DNA of 64,000 nt from NAK82 sp036172345 (GTDB lineage: Bacteria > Chloroflexota > Anaerolineae > 4572-78 > NAK82): positions 1-64,000 of the forward strand of contig JASFBB010000180.1 of the NCBI GenBank assembly GCA_036172345.1, in the 5' to 3' direction. The notes under the pieces are model-generated. The model was given only the letters and a program-made list of their open reading frames with translations. It did not search any database and had not been told where the DNA came from. This document shows, piece by piece, positions 58,979 to 64,000 of this stretch. The translations under genes were made by a program, and so were the position numbers. Within the stretch, counting starts at the first letter, position 1. Every line of letters begins with the position of its first letter.

Positions 58979-59587
58979 CTATGTCCCCCTTTCTGCAGCG
59001 ATACGCTTGCCCACCGCACCGCCCGGATGGGTTTCGCCGAATTGATCTCGGGTGTACCCGCGCAGATGCAACAGGGTCACACACAATGCATCGCCAAAAG
59101 CGCAGTTCACCAGTGAGCTGCCGGTGGCGATCATGCCATAAGGATCAACCTCGGCGGGCGCGCGGACGCACAACACTACATCGCTCTGTTGGCCCAGGGT
59201 GGACTCAGGGCGTTCGGTTATAGCGATGACCTTTGCCCCACGCCGCCTGGCGATGGACGCCAGGAAGTTCACTTCGGCGGTTTCGCCGCCCTTGGAAAGG
59301 ACAATTAAGACATCTCGAGCGGTGACCGCACCGGAAAGCCCATGTTGGCTGTCGCCGGGATGGATGAACAATGCCGGCGTGCCACAACACGACAACAGAT
59401 GGGCTAGACGGGCACCCACTGCGTGGGAAGTGCCCGATCCAGCGACCAACACATGCCCCTCGCATGCAAGGAGCATCTCCACAGCCTTGATAAAATCGGG
59501 GCCGATCTGATCGACCAGGTTCGCTACCGCTTGACTTTCACGTTCGATCACAGAACGCGCGGTGTGTAGAATTTCTTCGGGGGTCAT
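58979..59587 (-). CDS. SIS-domain sugar-phosphate isomerase (KpsF/GutQ-like)
   Basis: 202-residue SIS-fold protein. Visible motifs: VAGSGTSHAVGARLAHLLSCCG (about 50-71), LSKGGETAEVNFLASIARRRG, and the C-terminal GETHPGGAVGKRIA seen in KpsF/GutQ arabinose-5-phosphate isomerases, here without CBS domains. Reaction may be arabinose/ribulose 5-phosphate or a hexulose phosphate isomerisation. ATG at 59587 chosen; AGGTGA upstream. The pairing with xylB suggests pentose or pentitol use. Confidence 0.85.
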   Translation of the reverse strand: MTPEEILHTARSVIERESQAVANLVDQIGPDFIKAVEMLLACEGHVLVAGSGTSHAVGARLAHLLSCCGTPALFIHPGDSQHGLSGAVTARDVLIVLSKGGETAEVNFLASIARRRGAKVIAITERPESTLGQQSDVVLCVRAPAEVDPYGMIATGSSLVNCAFGDALCVTLLHLRGYTRDQFGETHPGGAVGKRIAAERGT

Positions 59588-59728
59588 AGGATCACCTGTC
59601 TCATTAAACTGGGGAATGGGCCTTGCTATCCTGTGCAAATTGTTGTCCCAATGTTCATGGGTGCACATTTGTTCAGCTCCATAATAGACCGTTCGCCCGA
59701 CTTTGTCAATTTTTGCCCCTAGAAGGTA

Positions 59729-59757
59729 TTGACAAATAGTCTATAGTATGATATACT
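59729..59757 (+). promoter_or_regulatory. Promoter of the PadR operon
   Basis: Perfect TTGACA (59729-59734), 17 bases, TATACT (59752-59757). GGAG lies just before the PadR ATG at 59788. Confidence 0.75.
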
Positions 59758-59761
59758 ATAG
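59741..59761. promoter_or_regulatory. Palindromic operator, probable PadR binding site
   Basis: CTATAGTAT and ATACTATAG form a perfect 9-bp inverted repeat with the 3-base centre GAT. It covers the end of the spacer and the whole -10. The binding of a dimer here would block RNA polymerase, so autorepression by the adjacent PadR protein is likely. Confidence 0.75.
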
Positions 59762-59787
59762 AAGAAGAACAAATAGGAGACAGATGT

Positions 59788-60177
59788 ATGCCTTGGGGAG
59801 GAAGAGGTTTTGGGCGCCGCAAGCGCATCATCAGCTTTCTGCAGCCATGTTTGCTGGTGTTATTGCGACGTGACCAGGCGCACGGCTACAGCCTATTAAG
59901 TGACTTGGCTGAGTTCGGTTTCGACCCAGAATTTCTGGATCCCAGCCTGGTGTACCGGGCGCTGCGCGAAATGGAGATGACGGGCTTGGTGACCTCGGAA
60001 TGGTCGGACGAGAGCTTGGGGCCGCGACGACGCGTCTACCGTGTCACCCCGGTCGGCGAGCAATATCTGGCCCAATGGATTGCCGATCTGCGCCAGACGC
60101 GCCGCGAGATCGACGCTTTGCTGGCAGCTTATGATGCGACACCCCGTCCGGGAAGCTCACAGGAGGAGAATGAGTGA
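59788..60177 (+). CDS. PadR-family transcriptional regulator
   Basis: 129-residue winged-helix protein. It opens with a basic Gly/Arg stretch (PWGGRGFGRRKR), then the PadR domain: FLQPCLLVLLRRDQAHGYSLLSDL (17-40), LDPSLVYRALREMEMTGLVTSEW (about 51-73), RRRVYRVTPVGEQYL. The second C-terminal helix domain is short. The usual ligands of PadR are small aromatic or membrane-active molecules, but none is implied here. The palindrome over its promoter suggests autoregulation. The next gene starts within its stop codon (GTGA). Confidence 0.9.
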   Translation: MPWGGRGFGRRKRIISFLQPCLLVLLRRDQAHGYSLLSDLAEFGFDPEFLDPSLVYRALREMEMTGLVTSEWSDESLGPRRRVYRVTPVGEQYLAQWIADLRQTRREIDALLAAYDATPRPGSSQEENE

Positions 60178-60638
60178 TCCAGATCGACGAGCAGCTGTGC
60201 ACCGGTTGTGGCACCTGCGTGGATGGATGCCCACAGGGGGCCATCTCGCTGGATGGTGGAGTGGCTGTGTGGTCAGCTGAGCGATGCAATGGCTGTGGCG
60301 TCTGTGTGGACGCTTGTCCGCAGAGGGCTATCCTGCTGGTGGAAACGGTGGCGCCGGAAGCAGAAACAGTCATGAAACAGCCCGCGCTTCGTGCTCCCAC
60401 TACGATGGTGACGGCACCGGCGGCTCCGTTAGCGGCGCCTCGCCCCACATCGCTCTGGCCGTTGATGGGCTCATTCCTGCGCTGGGCCGGTATGGAGCTG
60501 GCGCCGCGACTGGCCGACGTTGCGCTGAAGGTGTGGAGTCGTCGTACGGCGGGTGGTAAGTTGTCCCGTGCCCAAGGGCGCGGCACCGTATTCACAGGCC
60601 GCCCGTGGCGCCACCGTCATCGCCAGAGAGGGCGCTAA
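60174..60638 (+). CDS. 2x[4Fe-4S] ferredoxin with basic C-terminal extension
   Basis: 154 residues. Two complete CxxCxxCxxxC motifs: Cys9/12/15/19 and Cys38/41/44/48, with the ordinary bacterial ferredoxin spacing. Beyond residue 60 comes an Ala/Pro-rich linker and then a basic, partly amphipathic end (LAPRLADVALKVWSRR, RPWRHRHRQRGR), unlike plain ferredoxins. It starts with GTG at 60174, overlapping the PadR stop. It likely carries electrons for the downstream ATPases and NifX-like proteins. Confidence 0.88.
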   Translation: MIQIDEQLCTGCGTCVDGCPQGAISLDGGVAVWSAERCNGCGVCVDACPQRAILLVETVAPEAETVMKQPALRAPTTMVTAPAAPLAAPRPTSLWPLMGSFLRWAGMELAPRLADVALKVWSRRTAGGKLSRAQGRGTVFTGRPWRHRHRQRGR

Positions 60639-60751
60639 TGGGACAGCCCATCGCCGGTTTCAGGTGTGTCACACGGGTGGGTCAAGGCGATGGAATAAGG
60701 GTGCCATTATGAAGGTTCATTTATCATCTTTAAGGAAAGGAGGTGAATGAG

Positions 60752-61096
60752 ATGCCACGTGGAGACCGCACGGGGCCATGGGGCGCAGGGCCTATGACAG
60801 GTCGGCGTGCCGGTTACTGCGCCGGTTACCCGGTGCCCGGCTATATGAACCCAGTAGCTGGCTTCGGCCCGCGATGGGGTTACGGCTATGGCTTTGGTGG
60901 ATGCGGCTGGCGCCACTGGTTCTACGCCACCGGACTGCCGGGCTGGGTGCGTTTCGGCGGCGCTTGGCCGGTGCCGCCCTACGCGCCGACGATGACGCGC
61001 GAACAGGAGCTGGAATGGCTTAAGGCGCACGTCGAGAACTTGCAAAAGGCGCTGGAACAGGCTAATGAGCGCATTGCCGAGCTGGAGCAAAAGTAA
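60752..61096 (+). CDS. DUF5320-family protein
   Basis: 114 residues. The opening PRGDRTGPWGAGPMTGRRAG is the DUF5320 hallmark. A Gly/Tyr/Trp-rich middle follows (30-75), and the C-terminus is a short coiled coil (TREQELEWLKAHVENLQKAL, to the end) of a type found with these proteins. AGGAGGTG precedes the ATG at 60752. Function unknown; DUF5320 genes commonly neighbour NifX/ferredoxin ATPase genes in anaerobes. Confidence 0.88.
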   Translation: MPRGDRTGPWGAGPMTGRRAGYCAGYPVPGYMNPVAGFGPRWGYGYGFGGCGWRHWFYATGLPGWVRFGGAWPVPPYAPTMTREQELEWLKAHVENLQKALEQANERIAELEQK

Positions 61097-61182
61097 CCGG
61101 CCATTGTGGTGTGGGCGGTGTGTATTCGCTGCCCACACCATCACCTTCATTAACATTTGAGATTCGGAGGTAACAAGTAACG

Positions 61183-61560
61183 ATGCGTATTGCCATTGCG
61201 GCGGAGAACGATAATGGGCTAGACAGTCCGGTCAGCCCTCATTTTGGTCATGCCGCTTATTTTGTGCTGGTGGATACAGAAGGTAGCAAGATCAAGTCGG
61301 TCAGCACTGTCGCCAACCCCTTCTGTGGCAGCCGCGGCTGTGGTGCGGTGGGGAAGTTTGTTGCCGAACAGGGTGCCCAGGTAATGTTGGTGGGCGGTAT
61401 GGGTCGGCGTGCTATGCAAGCGCTTCAAAACATGGGTATTGAAGCGGCCACCGGCGCGGCTGGGAACGTGCGTGAGGCAGTGCAGCAGTACCTCAACGGG
61501 GGGCTGCGGGGTGCAACGCCTTGTTTAGAAGAGGGATCTCATGGCGGATGCCATGCCTGA
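61183..61560 (+). CDS. NifX/NifB-like (dinitrogenase iron-molybdenum cofactor family) protein
   Basis: 125 residues. The domain reads MRIAIAAENDNGLDSPVSPHFGHAAYFVLVD, with GCGAVGKFVAEQGAQVMLVGGMGRRAMQAL, and a Cys/His-rich tail (GGCHA). Related proteins bind Fe-S or Mo-Cu-S clusters (for example orange protein). It is one of two such proteins in this operon. Confidence 0.9.
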   Translation: MRIAIAAENDNGLDSPVSPHFGHAAYFVLVDTEGSKIKSVSTVANPFCGSRGCGAVGKFVAEQGAQVMLVGGMGRRAMQALQNMGIEAATGAAGNVREAVQQYLNGGLRGATPCLEEGSHGGCHA

Positions 61561-61598
61561 GATGGTCATAGCGGCAATTTACTTCAGGAGGTGAAGAT

Positions 61599-61802
61599 AT
61601 GGGACGTGGAGGTGGTAGCGGTCAAGGTGGTTATGGTCCGGGTGGCGGCCGTGGTCAAGGGCGCCGCGGCGGACCCAAAGCCGGTGGGCCAGGTGGCTAC
61701 TGCGTTTGCCCCAAGTGCGGGCATCGCGTCGAACACCAGGTGGGACAACCGTGCTACGAGTTGAAGTGTCCCAAGTGTGGGACGCAAATGGTCCGCGAGT
61801 AG
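61599..61802 (+). CDS. Glycine-rich zinc-ribbon peptide
   Basis: 67 residues. A Gly/Arg-rich N-terminus (about 1-33) is followed by two Cys pairs, CVCPKCGH and CPKCG (roughly 35-42 and 57-61), suggesting a zinc ribbon or small metal site. AGGAGGTGAAG precedes the ATG. It lies between the two NifX-like genes; no named family. Confidence 0.8.
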   Translation: MGRGGGSGQGGYGPGGGRGQGRRGGPKAGGPGGYCVCPKCGHRVEHQVGQPCYELKCPKCGTQMVRE

Positions 61803-61839
61803 CAACCGACAAATCACAAGCAAAACATCGAGGGAACCC

Positions 61840-62226
61840 ATGCGAATAGCAATCACTAGTAGTGGAGCTGACTTGGAAGCGCCGTTCGACCCGCGCTTTG
61901 GGCGGGCAGCCTATTTCATCATTTTTGACCAAGAGACGGGCACGTGGCAGTCCCACGCAAATCCGGCAATGGACGCACCTGGTGGCGCCGGAGTGCAAGC
62001 GGCTCAGTTCATAGCCAACCAGGGTGTTGCTGCGGTTATCAGCGGCGACTTTGGTCCGAACGCCTACCGTGCCCTTAGCGCGGCCGGACTGGCGATGTAC
62101 CTGTCGCCCCGTGGTGAGATACCTTCCGTGCGCCAACTGCTGGAGCAGTATCGTGCCGGCAATCTGGAGCTGGTGGTGAGTCCTGCTCAGCGCGGGCGTC
62201 ATAGCTCGACGATGGAAAACCGGTAA
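61840..62226 (+). CDS. Second NifX/NifB-like protein
   Basis: 128 residues: AITSSGADLEAPFDPRFGRAAYFIIFD and GAGVQAAQFIANQGVAAVISGDFGPNAYRAL match the dinitrogenase iron-molybdenum cofactor domain. It lacks the His/Cys-rich tail of the first copy. Its stop codon overlaps the start of the first ATPase (TAATG), so the two are coupled. Confidence 0.9.
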   Translation: MRIAITSSGADLEAPFDPRFGRAAYFIIFDQETGTWQSHANPAMDAPGGAGVQAAQFIANQGVAAVISGDFGPNAYRALSAAGLAMYLSPRGEIPSVRQLLEQYRAGNLELVVSPAQRGRHSSTMENR

Positions 62227-63113
62227 TGCGTATCGCAGTCGCCAGCGGCAAGGGGGGCACGGGCAAGACCACTGTCGCCACCAGCCTGGCACTGGCGGTG
62301 GCTGACAGGTCGGTACTATTTCTGGACTGCGATGTGGAGGCACCCAACGCGCACCTGATACTGAAACCCGATCTCGTCCTGCGTCAACCCGTGCACCGCC
62401 TCGTCCCGCGCGTGGACGAAGTGCGGTGCACGGGTTGCGGTCGTTGTGCCGAGGTGTGTCGCTATCACGCCATAGCGGTGGTAGGCAGTAAGGTGCTGGT
62501 CTTCCCCGAACTATGTCACGGTTGCGGCAGCTGCGTAGCGAACTGCCCGGAGGCAGCGCTCAGCGAATGGGGGAGACCGCTGGGTGTGCTTGAGGCAGGT
62601 AGCACGCCGACGGGGATCACGTTCGCTCGTGGAGTGCTTGAGATCGGTGAACCAAGTGCATCACCAGTGATCCGGCAGCTGAAGAAGTGGGCGGTCACGC
62701 CAGAGGTATGTCCCCATGGATTCACATCGGAAGCGATTGAAATCCACGATGCACCGCCTGGGACCTCCTGCCCGGTAGTCGAAACGCTGCGCGGGGTCGA
62801 GTTCGCGTTGCTAGTGAGCGAGCCGACCCCCTTCGGTTTGCATGACCTGCGCCTGATCGTGGAGCTGGTCCGTGAGATGAACATCCCGGCCGGTGTTGTT
62901 GTTAACCGCGACATGGCAAGTGATGGAGCGTTGGAACGTTTCTGCACAGATGCCAATTTGGCGATCTTAATGCGCATCCCCATGGAACGTGACATCGGCC
63001 AAGCGCTCGCTGCCGGGGAGTCGTTGATCGCAGTGCGACCTGAATATACAGTAGCGCTTCGCAACCTGTTTGAGCGTATCCAACAGATTGAGCCGAGGAG
63101 CATTTTGGTATGA
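62226..63113 (+). CDS. MinD/Mrp-type ATPase with inserted ferredoxin domain (1)
   Basis: 295 residues. P-loop SGKGGTGKTTVA (8-19); A' motif LDCDVEAPN. Two [4Fe-4S] motifs are inserted: Cys68/71/74/78 and Cys97/100/103/107. The C-terminal ATPase half has HDAPPGTSCPVVE and LLVSEPTPFGLHDL. It belongs to the P-loop ATPases with an inserted ferredoxin domain, which are implicated in Fe-S or metal-cluster assembly. Overlaps the next gene as ATGA. Confidence 0.93.
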   Translation: MRIAVASGKGGTGKTTVATSLALAVADRSVLFLDCDVEAPNAHLILKPDLVLRQPVHRLVPRVDEVRCTGCGRCAEVCRYHAIAVVGSKVLVFPELCHGCGSCVANCPEAALSEWGRPLGVLEAGSTPTGITFARGVLEIGEPSASPVIRQLKKWAVTPEVCPHGFTSEAIEIHDAPPGTSCPVVETLRGVEFALLVSEPTPFGLHDLRLIVELVREMNIPAGVVVNRDMASDGALERFCTDANLAILMRIPMERDIGQALAAGESLIAVRPEYTVALRNLFERIQQIEPRSILV

Positions 63114-64000
63114 AACAGGTGGTGATTCTCAGCGGCAAGGGTGGCACCGGCAAGACGAGCTTGGTGGCTGCCTTTGCCCATCTGGCGACCACCGATCACC
63201 GCTCCGATGGCTCTTCAGCTAGGCAAATACGCCTTGTGCTGGTGGACGCCGATGTGGACGCGTCCAATCTCGAGCTCGTTCTGCAACCCAAGCGATTGGA
63301 GGTACACGATTTTATCGGCAGTGAACTGGCAGTAGTCGATCCAACTCTGTGTTCGGGCTGTGGCATATGCGAAACAACCTGTCGCTTTGATGCCATCTCG
63401 GTCCCTGCAACAGCCGAGGAGGTACACGCGGAGGTGGACGAATTTGCATGCGAGGGATGCGCGGCGTGCGCGTATGTCTGTCCTCAACAAGCGATCCAGA
63501 TGCAGCCTCAAATAGCGGGGCAATGGTTTCGCTCGGCGACGCCATATGGGCCGCTGTTTCACGCCGCATTGCGACCTGGAGCGGAGAATTCCGGTAAGCT
63601 GGTCACTCTGGTGAAACAAATGGCACGTCTGCTCGCTTTGGATGCGCAATATCCGCTTGTGTTGGTAGATGGGCCACCAGGCATTGGCTGCCCGGTCATC
63701 AGTGCAGCCGCCGGTGCCGATTTGGCGTTGATCGTCGCTGAGCCGAGCGTGGCGGGTTTGCACGACTTGGAACGCGCCTGGAGTGTAGCCCATCATTTTG
63801 GCATCTCCACTGTTGTCGCTATCAATAAAGCGGACATCTATCCCCAGGGCACTCACCAGATCGAACGCTTTTGTCGGGAAAAGGGGATTCCACTTCTGGG
63901 AACAATCCCCTTTGACATGGCAGTGACCCATATGATGGCCAACGGGCGACCGGTGACAACTGTGAATTGCCCGGCATCTCAGGCGATCTCTGCAATTTGG
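63110..64000 (+). CDS. MinD/Mrp-type ATPase with inserted ferredoxin domain (2), 3' end outside window
   Basis: 297 codons are visible and the frame is open at the window end. P-loop ILSGKGGTGKTS (6-17); A' motif VLVDADVDASNLE. Ferredoxin Cys81/84/87/91 and Cys114/117/120/124. Walker B-like VLVDGPPGIGCPVIS, and IVAEPSVAGLHDLE. Paralogue of the preceding ATPase; such pairs are a feature of orp-like clusters. ATG at 63110 overlaps the previous stop (ATGA). Confidence 0.93.
   Translation, partial: MKQVVILSGKGGTGKTSLVAAFAHLATTDHRSDGSSARQIRLVLVDADVDASNLELVLQPKRLEVHDFIGSELAVVDPTLCSGCGICETTCRFDAISVPATAEEVHAEVDEFACEGCAACAYVCPQQAIQMQPQIAGQWFRSATPYGPLFHAALRPGAENSGKLVTLVKQMARLLALDAQYPLVLVDGPPGIGCPVISAAAGADLALIVAEPSVAGLHDLERAWSVAHHFGISTVVAINKADIYPQGTHQIERFCREKGIPLLGTIPFDMAVTHMMANGRPVTTVNCPASQAISAIW

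Noticed and set aside
1..64000. CRISPR arrays, transposases, prophage or integrase genes
   Set aside because: No regularly spaced repeats with spacers and no recognisable mobile-element gene was found; the only repeats are short hairpins and one 68-bp tandem repeat.

Overview
The window looks like one chromosomal stretch of a GC-rich bacterium, most likely a member of the Chloroflexota (Anaerolineae or a relative). This is an inference. It rests on Ala/Thr/Glu/Pro-rich lipoprotein linkers, a mevalonate kinase, a GHMP kinase of glucuronokinase type, a two-thioredoxin-fold disulfide oxidoreductase, molybdenum hydroxylase genes, and compact operons with 1-20 bp overlaps. No phage, transposase, CRISPR array or rRNA operon was seen. 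One decayed restriction-modification remnant is present.

Layout. 1-0.5 kb: 3' end of a short-chain dehydrogenase. 0.6-2.5 kb: a sugar-1-kinase and GalU pair on the minus strand. 2.5-3.3 kb: a non-coding stretch with a cluster of DnaA-box-like 9-mers, then tRNA-Val. 3.3-18.2 kb: one long minus-strand run. It reads, in transcription order, a LysM-like/LivK binding protein, livH, livM, livG, livF, a very unusual fused solute-binding protein, dppB, dppC, an amino-acid permease with an extracytoplasmic insert, glnQ, parA and parB. 18.7-24.2 kb: a plus-strand operon of phosphohexomutase, a GlmU-like nucleotidyltransferase, a left-handed beta-helix protein, a CBS/CNNM membrane protein, cytidine deaminase and an alpha/beta hydrolase. 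24.2-27.3 kb: an endonuclease/phosphatase-fold protein, uppP and tgt (minus). 27.3-28.1 kb: a non-coding region with a 68-bp tandem repeat.

28.1-30.0 kb: acpS and an LCP cell-wall protein (minus). 30.3-32.2 kb: a cyclophilin-like protein, an ABM monooxygenase-like protein and an iron-type alcohol dehydrogenase (plus). 32.6-36.4 kb: a MEMO-family protein, moeA and a GlgC-like protein (minus). 36.7-38.7 kb: NUDIX hydrolase, rubrerythrin-like protein and disulfide oxidoreductase (plus), then the restriction-modification remnant. 39.4-41.0 kb: an M50-like protease and tpiA (minus). 41.3-44.2 kb: fhs and mevalonate kinase (plus). 44.2-47.0 kb: roadblock protein, sugar-alcohol SDR and a URO-D-like protein (minus). 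47.0-47.3 kb: two proline tRNAs. 47.3-47.7 kb: a DksA/TraR protein (minus). 48.0-53.3 kb: a xanthine-dehydrogenase-type molybdoenzyme operon interrupted by a DUF429 gene.

53.4-59.6 kb: rdgB, a histidine phosphatase, a split ChlI/ChlD-like pair, an ACT-domain protein, and xylulokinase with a SIS isomerase. 59.7 kb to the end: a PadR-controlled operon of a ferredoxin, DUF5320 protein, two NifX-like proteins, a zinc-ribbon peptide and two ferredoxin-containing MinD/Mrp ATPases. It resembles the orange-protein (ORP) cluster of sulfate reducers.

The most unusual items are these: (i) the 897-residue binding protein, which joins a CxxCH cytochrome-like segment, an amino-acid-binding domain and a circularly permuted peptide-binding domain, next to permeases that lack Opp/Dpp ATPases; (ii) the PadR/ferredoxin/NifX/MinD cluster with an operator over its promoter; (iii) a GlgC homologue lacking the catalytic loop residues; and (iv) the possible origin next to parAB.
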